From a virus, in the IMG/VR virus record IMGVR_UViG_3300033144_002341, positions 1 through 25,306 of that record: 25,306 nucleotides of DNA; one strand, written 5' to 3'. The translations under genes were made by a program, and so were the position numbers. Positions 17,255-23,492 of this stretch are shown one piece after another (positions within the stretch are counted from its first letter, which is position 1; each line of letters opens with the position of its first letter). The notes beneath the pieces were generated by a model. That model was not told the DNA's origin. It saw nothing but the letters and a program-made list of their open reading frames with translations, and searched no databases.

Positions 17255-17283
17255 TTGACAAACCGATAAATAGGTATTATGTT
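17255..17283 (+). promoter_or_regulatory. Strong sigma70-type promoter for the early/middle operon
   Basis: A perfect -35 box TTGACA at 17255-17260 is followed at a 17-nt spacer by TATGTT (17278-17283, 4 of 6 matches to TATAAT); overlapping TATTAT is a possible alternative. It faces the early gene cluster. A leader of roughly 170 nt separates it from the first credible gene (17461). Confidence 0.7.
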
Positions 17284-17460
17284 ATTATACATAGAATAAA
17301 TAAAACTAAGAGGTAAAAAAACATTCTCAATGAAATCCACGACTTATGTTATTCTGCTAAAAAAAGTCTCATTTTGGATCTATCAAAACCTTTACTTTAT
17401 TCTATAATAAAATAGTAAGGCGTATTTCGGTAAAATCAAGTTCAATAGAAAGGAAAAGGC

Positions 17461-17643
17461 ATGACTTACTTTGAAGCAGGCAGCAACCACATGAACAGGA
17501 TAGGACTTTACAAAGTTGTCAAAGTTATAGACGACGAGAAAATGATAGTCCGTTGTGAATACGACGACATTGAAAAGGAATGGATAATGGAAATCTCGGA
17601 ACGGATTGAAACAAACATGCGACGAGAGGTTGCGAACAAATAA
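17461..17643 (+). CDS. Hypothetical early protein (60 aa)
   Basis: 60 residues, start set by GAAAGGAAAAGGC. The core IGLYKVVKVIDDEKMIVRCE with YDDIEKEWIMEI looks like a small beta barrel (SH3 or Tudor-like pattern of short strands), and the end is a charged helix. It is the first gene after the early promoter, a position often used by phages for small host-interaction proteins. No family is recognised. Confidence 0.6.
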   Translation: MTYFEAGSNHMNRIGLYKVVKVIDDEKMIVRCEYDDIEKEWIMEISERIETNMRREVANK

Positions 17644-17664
17644 AACAACAGAAAGGAAAAGATT

Positions 17665-17826
17665 ATGAAGTGTGTAAACTGTGAGAAAATAGACATCAAG
17701 TTTGAGGAACCAGGTTATGAGGGGTTGTTGATAGAATGTGGTGTCTGCAACACAAGGTATGAATGTTCGGACGGCGTAATAAAGGTGTGGTTGAAAACGC
17801 TGGACAAAGAAGACATAGAGCAATAA
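17665..17826 (+). CDS. Mini zinc-ribbon protein (53 aa)
   Basis: 53 codons, ATG preceded by AGAAAGGAAAAGATT as in its neighbours. Residues 3-6 (CVNC) and 25-28 (CGVC) form the two knuckles of a zinc ribbon; a fifth cysteine is at 34. The short strand after the second knuckle (TRYEC...GVIKVWL) fits the usual ribbon fold. Likely a nucleic-acid or protein-binding early factor; target unknown. Confidence 0.65.
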   Translation: MKCVNCEKIDIKFEEPGYEGLLIECGVCNTRYECSDGVIKVWLKTLDKEDIEQ

Positions 17827-17869
17827 TCAATGGGGTTTCCCCAAATCTAAGAAGTGAAAGGATTATCAC

Positions 17870-18115
17870 ATGAAAGTAAAAGGCACAGTAAAATGGTTTC
17901 ACAGCGAGAGGGGGTATGGTTTCATCAACCCAATGGGTAGGCCGGACATAGATTACTTTGTTCATTATACCTACATCAATGCGAATGGATACAAGTCATT
18001 ACAAGCGGGTCGAGAGGTTTTATTTACCTTGGTCATGGTTGACGGTAGACCGCACGCAAAGGAAGTAATCCAAATGAACAGATACAATAACAATAACTAC
18101 ATGGTCGCAAAATAA
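17870..18115 (+). CDS. Cold-shock domain protein
   Basis: 81 residues. GTVKWFHSERGYGFI (residues 5-19) is the start of a CspA-type cold-shock domain with the RNP1 motif RGYGFI, and DYFVHYTYI supplies RNP2 (the usual VFVH is YFVH here). It ends with LQAGREVLFTLVMVDGRPHA followed by KEVI, the normal last two strands. The C-terminal tail is Asn-rich (RYNNNNYMVAK). Cold-shock proteins bind single-stranded RNA and DNA and act as RNA chaperones or antiterminators. A phage copy early after infection could keep phage mRNA unfolded or antiterminate transcription (inference). Confidence 0.9.
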   Translation: MKVKGTVKWFHSERGYGFINPMGRPDIDYFVHYTYINANGYKSLQAGREVLFTLVMVDGRPHAKEVIQMNRYNNNNYMVAK

Positions 18116-18138
18116 ATCAAAAGAAAGGAATAAGAACT

Positions 18139-18564
18139 ATGGGTAAAAAATCAAGAACAAAAAGAGAGAGAAGGGAACACGCAAAGCAGTTGAGCAAAAA
18201 AATGAGAACGAGGGTAATGGCAGAGGGTGTGGCCGAGGAACATGCGGACGAGATAGCAGAGCAGTTTGAAATGTCCTGCGAGACACGAGACAATATCATA
18301 AACATACTTTTTGAAGCTGGTGATAAAGGTCTTACCACAAAGTCGGCAGTGATTGTGTTGGTAGAGTTGGCACTCACAATGGTATACGGGGAAGATACGA
18401 AAACATTGGAAGAAAAAGGTGAGTTCATTTTCAACATTCTATTTGACCGGCTCACACAGACAGGTTATTTTGAGGTTCCGGTGAATGGCGATCCAGACGA
18501 CGCAGTGGAACAGGTCAAAAAGGCATTAGGCAACCTGAACACACCCAAGGAAACAATACACTAA
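18139..18564 (+). CDS. Hypothetical protein with basic N-terminus
   Basis: 141 residues, preceded by AGAAAGGAATAAGAACT, the same leader as a mini-gene at 18584. Residues 1-30 are strongly basic (KKSRTKRERREHAKQLSKK). The rest is helical and acidic (VAEEHADEIAEQFEMSCETR, then a hydrophobic helix SAVIVLVELALTMVYG) and ends in a charged tail. The basic head suggests nucleic-acid contact. No family is recognised. Confidence 0.6.
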   Translation: MGKKSRTKRERREHAKQLSKKMRTRVMAEGVAEEHADEIAEQFEMSCETRDNIINILFEAGDKGLTTKSAVIVLVELALTMVYGEDTKTLEEKGEFIFNILFDRLTQTGYFEVPVNGDPDDAVEQVKKALGNLNTPKETIH

Positions 18565-18583
18565 ACAGAAAGGAATAAGAACT

Positions 18584-18718
18584 ATGAAAAAGAAAGAAAT
18601 ACCGATTAGGTGGTGTCCACACTGTGCTCCAGATAAATGGCAGTCAGAGATACCTGTTAGCGAGTTCAAGAATGTGTATAAATGTTTGAAATGTAAATCA
18701 ATAGTGGAAGGGGATTAG
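18584..18718 (+). CDS. Mini zinc-ribbon protein (44 aa)
   Basis: 44 codons, with the same 20-base SD/start sequence as the gene at 18139. CPHC (residues 11-14) and CLKC (34-37) form the knuckles, with an aromatic strand before the second (FKNVYKC). It ends 2 nt before the next start and so is cotranslated with it. Confidence 0.65.
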   Translation: MKKKEIPIRWCPHCAPDKWQSEIPVSEFKNVYKCLKCKSIVEGD

Positions 18719-18720
18719 AC

Positions 18721-18912
18721 ATGAAGTTCAAACAGGAAACAGGACTAATCCAAGGGTATTTTGAGTTGATTATTCTGCTACCCCTTATGACTATGTCCAT
18801 TGAGTTAGCAATGTGGATTGTCAACACCATAGGGGAAACAGAGTATTACAGGTCATTTATGGAACAGAAAGAAGAAATACTGGCAAAGAGAAAAGAAAGG
18901 AAAATGATATGA
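18721..18912 (+). CDS. Small single-pass membrane protein
   Basis: 63 residues. A hydrophobic segment at about 15-36 (FELIILLPLMTMSIELAMWIV) is long enough for one membrane pass; a charged helix follows (EQKEEILAKRKERK). With the acidic-to-basic C-terminus in the cytoplasm it would be a simple anchored protein. SD GGAAGGGG lies within the preceding gene. Function unknown; host-membrane effectors and holin-like proteins are both possible, but no lysis genes adjoin. Confidence 0.55.
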   Translation: MKFKQETGLIQGYFELIILLPLMTMSIELAMWIVNTIGETEYYRSFMEQKEEILAKRKERKMI

Positions 18913-19337
18913 AAGAACAAATACAAAAACTGATTATGGAAACGGACAAAGCAGTAGGCGACGCCTTCCTGGCTATTCACACAACTAACACCGGCCTGAA
19001 CAAAATCAGGATACTGACGGGTCTGGCCAAGGTAGAAATAAGAATCAACAACTGCTTTTTCAAGGAAATGTGTCCTGTCTGTAGTTTAGGTGGGGATAGA
19101 TCCGGTGCAATCACCATTGAATGGGAACACGGCGTTATGTGTGAGGATTGTATAGAAGAGTTGGTGCCAGAGTTGGGTAAGGTGACAGAAACCATACTCG
19201 CTGATATAGAAGAGCCTGAGTCAGAGGCAGATTTCTACAAAGGATTGGACGAGTCATTTCAGAAGAATGTGAAGCAGTCAGAACTCGATTTTGAAATAGA
19301 CGAGAGGACAGCCAGAGTATATTACAGAAAATCATAA
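18909..19337 (+). CDS. Hypothetical protein with a CxxC...CxxC zinc site
   Basis: 142 residues from ATG 18909, which overlaps the previous stop (ATGA) and has AAAGG upstream. A longer reading from 18813 would run inside the membrane-protein gene and looks spurious. The N-terminus is a helix pair (KEQIQKLIMETDKAVGDAFL). MCPVCSLGG and MCEDCIEEL, about 28 residues apart, form a zinc site. The C-terminus is acidic and helical. No named family. A GC-rich hairpin follows the gene. Confidence 0.6.
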   Translation: MKEQIQKLIMETDKAVGDAFLAIHTTNTGLNKIRILTGLAKVEIRINNCFFKEMCPVCSLGGDRSGAITIEWEHGVMCEDCIEELVPELGKVTETILADIEEPESEADFYKGLDESFQKNVKQSELDFEIDERTARVYYRKS

Positions 19338-19344
19338 AACTATG

Positions 19345-19362
19345 GGTGGCCTCCGGGCCACC
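19345..19362 (+). terminator. GC-rich hairpin without a T run
   Basis: A perfect 7-bp stem GGTGGCC/GGCCACC with a TCCG loop lies 8 nt after a stop codon. The following bases are TAAATCAAAC, so it is either a weak or factor-dependent terminator or an RNA-stabilising stem. It separates the zinc-ribbon subcluster from the regulator gene at 19388. Confidence 0.5.
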
Positions 19363-19387
19363 TAAATCAAACTAATGGAGAGAAACA

Positions 19388-19654
19388 ATGAATGAGAGAT
19401 TTTACAACACGACACAAATAACAGAGAGAACAGGAATAAAATGGTATACCCTATTGAAAATGGCTAACAAGGGAGTATTGCCTACCGCAAGGTTATTGCC
19501 CGGCCGCAAAATAGGTCGTTGGTGCTATACTGACGAAGACATAGAGTTCCTGAATAGGTTCGACTTTTACCGTTCGCAGGGATACGAATACTTGTTTGCA
19601 CTGGCCAAGGTCAAGGCGGACTTTGAAGTAAAATCAATGACAAAGGTGGAATAG
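19388..19654 (+). CDS. MerR/excisionase-like DNA-binding protein
   Basis: 88 residues, SD GGAGAG. The N-terminal two thirds fit a MerR-type winged helix-turn-helix: FYNTTQITERTGIKWYTLLK is the HTH, and the wing GRWCYTDEDIEFLNRFDFYR is the 'r.yt..di..l..i' signature. This short form is typical of excisionases and small phage regulators. With no integrase in view, a transcriptional or replication-control role is equally likely. It precedes the HNH and sigma-like genes by only a few bases, so all three are probably co-regulated. Confidence 0.7.
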   Translation: MNERFYNTTQITERTGIKWYTLLKMANKGVLPTARLLPGRKIGRWCYTDEDIEFLNRFDFYRSQGYEYLFALAKVKADFEVKSMTKVE

Positions 19655-19657
19655 TAT

Positions 19658-20206
19658 ATGAAACTATGTAGAACATGCGACGAGTGGAAAGATGAGAGTG
19701 AGTTCAAAAAGGCCGGTGGTTGGAAGTGCGACGAGTGCCAAGGTAAGACCGCCGTCAAGTGCATGAGGTCTTATTACAAGCGCAAGAAGAAGACCATAAC
19801 CAAGAAACGCAGGAATAACGCAGAGGCGGCGATATACGATGTCTATAAGGACATTTTCAACAGGTGCGGTAATCCTTACCACAAGGCATACCCAACCTAT
19901 GGCCTGAGAGGCATCAAATGCCCAACCTATGGCCTGAGAGGCATCAAATGTGATTTTATCAACTTCGAAACTTTCAGATTGTGGGCCGTAGTCAATAACT
20001 GGAAGAAAGGTAAGCATATTCACAGGTTAGATTCAAAAGGCCCATATTCTTTTTCTAACTGTGTAATAGTAGAAGATAGTGAACACAGATCTATACACAA
20101 GACCAAGTATCACAGGACTAAGGCAGAAATTGCTGCCGACAATAAAACCGTCGAGGCATTACAAGAGGACTATTCAAGAGAAAGGAAATCACTAAGGAAG
20201 GTATAA
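19658..20206 (+). CDS. HNH-like endonuclease with N-terminal zinc ribbon and an internal duplication
   Basis: 182 residues. C4/C7 and C24/C27 form an N-terminal zinc site. The second half matches a phage HNH-type family: DIFNRCGNPYHKAY, then the 'yGgRGIkc' element, FINFETFRLWAVVNNWKKGK, and HIHRLDSKGPYSFSNCVIVE (the usual 'iDRiD..g.YspeNCrwv'). The element PTYGLRGIKC occurs twice in tandem (residues 79-88 and 89-98) because of a perfect 30-bp repeat. Homologues have it once, so folding or activity could be impaired. The N-terminal histidine of the catalytic 'H-x-D' is present (HIHRLD). Confidence 0.75.
   Translation: MKLCRTCDEWKDESEFKKAGGWKCDECQGKTAVKCMRSYYKRKKKTITKKRRNNAEAAIYDVYKDIFNRCGNPYHKAYPTYGLRGIKCPTYGLRGIKCDFINFETFRLWAVVNNWKKGKHIHRLDSKGPYSFSNCVIVEDSEHRSIHKTKYHRTKAEIAADNKTVEALQEDYSRERKSLRKV
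19891..19950 (+). repeat. Perfect 30-bp tandem duplication
   Basis: Bases 19891-19920 and 19921-19950 are identical. The unit is a multiple of three, so the reading frame is kept and ten residues are repeated. Identity at every base, including third codon positions, means the duplication is very recent or an assembly error. Confidence 0.95.
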
Positions 20207-20208
20207 AT

Positions 20209-20766
20209 ATGGATATAAGTGAACATTTGGACATATTGATAGAAGTAATAAATGACAGTTATAGGTTGAAAACTAAGACATACATACTAATGAAAATGGA
20301 CAGAGGTTCATACGACAGTGTCAATTCTGTTATGTATGATATATTCTACCACTACATGGAAAGGGGTTATTGTGAGAAGTTTGACCCTGCCAAAGGTGAT
20401 TTGAGGTATTATGTGCTTATGGTGGCCAATGGTATTTTGTCTAATCTGATAGGCAAGGTTGAGAATAAAAAACAAGGCAAATCCAAATCCACTGACATTT
20501 ACGCCAAGCATCAGAGGCAAAAGTATAATGACCAAATGTATTATCTCAATGACGAGGCGGCCACAGACCTTGTAGAGATATTTATTGATTTCGCAGAGAG
20601 GCGAGGTCAAGGCAGGGAAGCAGAACTTTACTTAGACAGAGGCAAGAAATACAGTGAGGCGGCAACAGAATTGGGTGTGAGTGAGGTGGCCTTACGAAAG
20701 AGGGTGTCGAGGTTGGTCAGGGATTTTAGACAGAGCGGCGTCCAAGGGCGTGGCAGAGAGGACTGA
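20209..20766 (+). CDS. Sigma-factor-like protein
   Basis: 185 residues, SD AAGGAAGG. EKFDPAKGDLRYYVLMVANG then ILSNLIGKV (about residues 57-85) resembles region 2 of ECF-type sigma factors ('FdP.rg.f..yl...arn...d..r'). Near the C-terminus, GKKYSEAATELGVSEVALRK and RVSRLVRDFR is a region-4-like HTH. The linker is basic and polar. The strong similarity is in pattern, not length of motif, so a sigma-like or anti-host transcription factor is the safest call. A phage-encoded sigma would direct host RNA polymerase to phage promoters. Confidence 0.6.
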   Translation: MDISEHLDILIEVINDSYRLKTKTYILMKMDRGSYDSVNSVMYDIFYHYMERGYCEKFDPAKGDLRYYVLMVANGILSNLIGKVENKKQGKSKSTDIYAKHQRQKYNDQMYYLNDEAATDLVEIFIDFAERRGQGREAELYLDRGKKYSEAATELGVSEVALRKRVSRLVRDFRQSGVQGRGRED

Positions 20767-20815
20767 TTGTGAGTATCGTTCACTCCGCTACTCGCGGCTG
20801 CGTTCACAATACTCT
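20766..20815 (+). other. Structured intergenic region after the sigma-like gene
   Basis: ATTGTGA (20766-20772) pairs with TCACAAT (20804-20810), and CCGC/GCGG pairs inside with a TACTC loop (20785-20797). GTTCAC occurs twice within. There is no T run. A second weak hairpin (AAGTAT/ATACTT, 20847-20862) lies downstream. It could be an attenuator or an RNA-processing site before the coiled-coil genes. Confidence 0.45.
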
Positions 20816-21008
20816 GAACTATAAGGACTTATTTCTATCGTTCTATAAGTATCGTAATACTTGTTTACTATACTATATGTTATTTCAGGTGAACAATAGA
20901 GACATTTATTTTCACATTTTTTGTAAGTTATGGTAATCATTAGGAATAAAAAATCACTCCCGAAGGGTCAAATGAGCCCCATCGGAGACAAATGAAAGGG
21001 AAAAAACT

Positions 21009-21395
21009 ATGAAAAAAGAAGAGCACGAGCAAAACATAAAGGCCAGAATGGAACTATTAGACACTCTCAGGCCAGAAGACCGAAGAGAAATCAGAGAATA
21101 CAGGAAGGCATTGGACAAGTTGAGAGGCACCAAGGACAGAAAGAACTATCTGTTCTCAACCTTCTTGACTATACTAATGATACTTAGAGACATGGAAAAA
21201 GACCTTGACATAGTGATAGGTTTGGAGCGTGAGGCGTATGAGGACGAGAAAAAAATGAAAATACAAAGGGACGAAATGCAGGACATGTTGGACGATACGA
21301 TAAGAATGTGCTATAAATCACACGAGGATTGGGAAAAAGCCCTTGACATACACCGCAAAGCACAGGCAAAAATAGACAAACTTAGGAGCAAATAA
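21009..21395 (+). CDS. Hypothetical coiled-coil protein
   Basis: 128 residues, almost entirely charged helix (KKEEHEQNIKARMELLD, EDRREIREYRKALDKLR, then KIQRDEMQDMLDDTIRM). One hydrophobic stretch (YLFSTFLTILMIL, about residues 47-60) interrupts it and could be a short membrane or packing segment. SD AAAGGG. No named family; the heptad-like pattern suggests oligomerisation. It ends in TAATG with the next coiled-coil gene, so the two are coupled and may interact. Confidence 0.6.
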   Translation: MKKEEHEQNIKARMELLDTLRPEDRREIREYRKALDKLRGTKDRKNYLFSTFLTILMILRDMEKDLDIVIGLEREAYEDEKKMKIQRDEMQDMLDDTIRMCYKSHEDWEKALDIHRKAQAKIDKLRSK

Positions 21396-21628
21396 TGAGA
21401 AAAGCAGAGATAGTGAGACGATTGGACAACATAGGACGAATGGTGGTGGAGTTGCATGACATTATGGAATCGGTGGAAGCACAGGTTCACGGGCTACACG
21501 ATAGTGTGTCAGGCATGGGTGAATCAATAGAGAAACTACACAATCGCAACACAAATCTGGACAAGGGATTAGATAAGATAATAAGGGTAAATAAGAGGCG
21601 GAAAAATGAAACTGATAAAACTGACTAA
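21395..21628 (+). CDS. Hypothetical small coiled-coil protein
   Basis: 77 residues, start coupled to the previous stop by TAATG. The sequence is a single amphipathic helix with regular hydrophobic spacing (VRRLDNIGRMVVELHDIMES and VEAQVHGLHDSVSGMGESIEKLH). This pattern is common in phage proteins that bundle with a partner. No function is visible. Confidence 0.55.
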   Translation: MRKAEIVRRLDNIGRMVVELHDIMESVEAQVHGLHDSVSGMGESIEKLHNRNTNLDKGLDKIIRVNKRRKNETDKTD

Positions 21629-22103
21629 GGGCCTGTATTCTATGGTAGACGATATAGATTATGACTACCTAATGGGCTTCAAATGGCAGGCGAGACACAT
21701 AAAGAGAAAGATAGTGCCTGAGACCTATTATGCGAAAGGACATATAGCCAGGATACACGGTAAGAACATACACTCCTATATGCACATACTCATATTAGAT
21801 AGGATATGTGGCGAAAACACCGACCCTGAGATTGTCTCAGATCACATCAATCACAATGGTTTGGACAACCGCAGGAAAAATCTCCGGCGGGTGTCAAAAT
21901 CAGTCAATACGCATAACTCATGGCCTATGGGTAAGTCCAAATACAAGGGTGTCAGTCAGTTCAAAGGTAAATGGCAGGCCGTGGTATGGAAGGATAATGA
22001 ATACACCTACTGCGGTAGGTATGATACAGAGATAGAGGCGGCCCTCGCCTATGACAAGAAGGCCAAAGAGTTATACGGTGAGTTCGCCTCACTAAACCTA
22101 TAG
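21606..22103 (+). CDS. HNH homing endonuclease with AP2 DNA-binding domain
   Basis: 165 residues, overlapping the previous gene by 23 nt. The HNH part has SYMHILILDRICG and then VSDHINHNGLDNRRKNLRRV (about residues 76-97), giving the H, the DHxN metal site and the LDNRxxNL helix. The C-terminal part, SKYKGVSQFKGKWQAVVWKD to AALAYDKKAKELYGEFASLN, is a plant-type AP2 domain as found in phage HNH proteins. These are free-standing selfish endonucleases that nick or cut a homologous site and spread by recombination. It appears complete, so it is probably active. Confidence 0.9.
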   Translation: MKLIKLTKGLYSMVDDIDYDYLMGFKWQARHIKRKIVPETYYAKGHIARIHGKNIHSYMHILILDRICGENTDPEIVSDHINHNGLDNRRKNLRRVSKSVNTHNSWPMGKSKYKGVSQFKGKWQAVVWKDNEYTYCGRYDTEIEAALAYDKKAKELYGEFASLNL

Positions 22104-22112
22104 GAGGGTAAT

Positions 22113-22202
22113 ATGATACACTATGTAATATCTGGTATAGGTATAGTATTATCTATACTAATAATACACTGGATAAGAAAGGTATGGAGGAATAGGAAAT
22201 GA
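22113..22202 (+). CDS. Tiny membrane protein (29 aa)
   Basis: 29 codons with a strong SD (GGAGGG) 3 nt inside the intergenic gap. Residues 5-20 (VISGIGIVLSILIIHW) are hydrophobic and could cross the membrane once; the end is basic (IRKVWRNRK). The stop overlaps the next gene (ATGA). Size and composition fit a small phage membrane effector, but no function can be assigned. Confidence 0.5.
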   Translation: MIHYVISGIGIVLSILIIHWIRKVWRNRK

Positions 22203-22375
22203 ACTGGAAGTTTTGGAAGTTTGTCTGCGGTAAGGTGGATTACAAATCAGAAGAAACCGCTACAAAGGCAGCATTAGGTATGAATAATAAACCATCTACA
22301 AGAAACACATTAGAACCATATGAATGTATGTGGTGCGGTGGGTGGCATATAGGGAGGAAGAAAGATGACAACTAA
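22199..22375 (+). CDS. Small zinc-binding protein (58 aa)
   Basis: 58 residues. The C-terminus YECMWCGGWHIGRKKD matches the 'Y.C..Cg.wHiG' zinc-finger signature widely seen in small phage proteins, and an extra Cys occurs near residue 10. The N-terminal half is a short helix (SEETATKAALGM). Its stop lies inside the start of the first MTTKE-type gene (11-nt overlap). Confidence 0.65.
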   Translation: MNWKFWKFVCGKVDYKSEETATKAALGMNNKPSTRNTLEPYECMWCGGWHIGRKKDDN

Positions 22376-22709
22376 AGAAGAGTTGATGGAAATGTTTGAA
22401 GAAGCCCTGGAAACAAAATTGATGCCACCAAGGGAATATTCAGAGCATATAGCAGAATTCAAATCCATAGTGGACAAGTTTGAAGATGAGTGTGTAGAAG
22501 CATATGAATCTGGCGCAAGAGTGGATTACAGGTTTAGAGTTCTTAAATCTGCTGGCGTAGCCGCTGTGGATGAGTTAGCCATACGGATGCAGAAGGATAG
22601 GATATATAAGATGACTAATGAGGAGTTTGATGAGTATCACAGGGAACGGGCAGAACTACGTGCTTTAGTAATTGAACAAATCAGAGAGGAGAACTCAAAT
22701 GACAACTAA
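22365..22709 (+). CDS. Hypothetical early protein, first of three MTTKE paralogues
   Basis: 114 residues beginning MTTKEELMEMFEEALETKLM and ending REENSNDN. Helical and acidic throughout (IVDKFEDECVEAYE, then MTNEEFDEYHRERAELRALV). No catalytic motif. The start lies within the end of the zinc-finger gene, and its own end overlaps the second paralogue by 11 nt with the sequence ATGACAACTAA used for both frames. A duplicated gene family is inferred from the shared start and end. Confidence 0.6.
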   Translation: MTTKEELMEMFEEALETKLMPPREYSEHIAEFKSIVDKFEDECVEAYESGARVDYRFRVLKSAGVAAVDELAIRMQKDRIYKMTNEEFDEYHRERAELRALVIEQIREENSNDN

Positions 22710-22917
22710 AGAAGAGATATTGAATGACTATAACTCGCTGGCTGTAGGTATTTATAGAAAACAAATCACACTATCACACGAAGACCTGGAAGCATTCACG
22801 GATAAATTCAAATCCCTACTTGACAAGTTGATAGAGGAAACAACAGACAAGGCAATGAATAAATATCTACACACACTAAGAGAAATGCTCAGAGAGGAGA
22901 AATCAGATGACAACTAA
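22699..22917 (+). CDS. Hypothetical early protein, second MTTKE paralogue
   Basis: 72 residues from ATG 22699 (a longer start upstream at 22672 runs inside the previous gene). It begins MTTKEEILNDYNSLAVGIYR, has DKFKSLLDKLIEET like the FKSIVDKFEDE of its neighbour, and ends REEKSDDN. SD GAGGAGAA. It is shorter than the first because the middle is absent. It overlaps the third copy by 11 nt in the same way. Confidence 0.6.
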   Translation: MTTKEEILNDYNSLAVGIYRKQITLSHEDLEAFTDKFKSLLDKLIEETTDKAMNKYLHTLREMLREEKSDDN

Positions 22918-23209
22918 AGAAGACCTGATAGACAGGTATGAGAAACTATTGGCAGCCGTTATACACAATCAAATTGCTGGGTATGAGTTTGAGAGCGTAA
23001 GGTCGCCAGAGTTCAGAGAAATGTTAGACCAGTTTGAAGATGAGACCAGAGAAGATTCAATATTATACGATGGCCCAAATGGAATCAATGCAGTGAGAGC
23101 CCGTTTACAACGGGAAGAAGACGAAAGGAAGAAGCCCTTTGTGTCGGCCGGCACTCGGATATTGAGAGAACAAATGACACCAAGGCCGAAGTTAGGGAAA
23201 GGTGAGTAA
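22907..23209 (+). CDS. Hypothetical early protein, third MTTKE paralogue
   Basis: 100 residues starting MTTKEDLIDRYEKLLAAVIH, with FREMLDQFEDETRE matching the DKF-x-x-x-DKFEDE region of the other two. The C-terminus differs and ends KPFVSAGTRILREQMTPRPK before GKGE. SD GAGGAGAA. It no longer has the DDN ending, which shows where the duplicated junction stops. Confidence 0.55.
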   Translation: MTTKEDLIDRYEKLLAAVIHNQIAGYEFESVRSPEFREMLDQFEDETREDSILYDGPNGINAVRARLQREEDERKKPFVSAGTRILREQMTPRPKLGKGE

Positions 23210-23210
23210 T

Positions 23211-23492
23211 ATGAGTAAAATAATAGATTTTATATTTGGGCCAAATGAGGCGAAGAAAAGAAGAGAGAGGCAGACGGAGGAGGCAAGGTGGGACATACTG
23301 GATGATGATTATTGGGAAGAGCAGGTAAAATATATCAATAATCACATAGAAGAAATGACAGGATATATGAGTGTATTGTCAAAGAAGTATAAGGACAATC
23401 CTACGCCAGAACTGAGATACCAGTTGGATGAGAAGATTATCGGCAACATAGAGAACATAATGAAAAGTAATATTAGGAGACACAAGATATGA
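23211..23492 (+). CDS. Hypothetical early protein
   Basis: 93 residues from ATG 23211; a GTG at 23202 is in frame but the AAAGGTGA SD points to the ATG. The N-terminus has a hydrophobic start (KIIDFIFGPNEAKKRRERQT), followed by charged helices (YWEEQVKYINNHIEEMTGYM, KIIGNIENIMKSNIRRH). It overlaps the following mini-gene by 4 nt. No family recognised. Confidence 0.5.
   Translation: MSKIIDFIFGPNEAKKRRERQTEEARWDILDDDYWEEQVKYINNHIEEMTGYMSVLSKKYKDNPTPELRYQLDEKIIGNIENIMKSNIRRHKI

Noticed and set aside
17330-17407. 25-codon frame after the early promoter, possible leader peptide
   Set aside because: The nearest SD-like AAGAGG is 16 nt away and the composition is uninformative; it could be attenuation but nothing supports it.
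17392-17823. A 143-residue reading frame on the minus strand
   Set aside because: It lies opposite two genes with good SDs and zinc-ribbon motifs, has no SD of its own, and is Phe/Leu/Tyr-rich in the way antisense frames of A-rich genes are.
18813-18908. Upstream extension of the zinc-site gene (start at 18813)
   Set aside because: The extra 32 residues run inside the membrane-protein gene and have no SD; the ATG at 18909 is coupled and has AAAGG.
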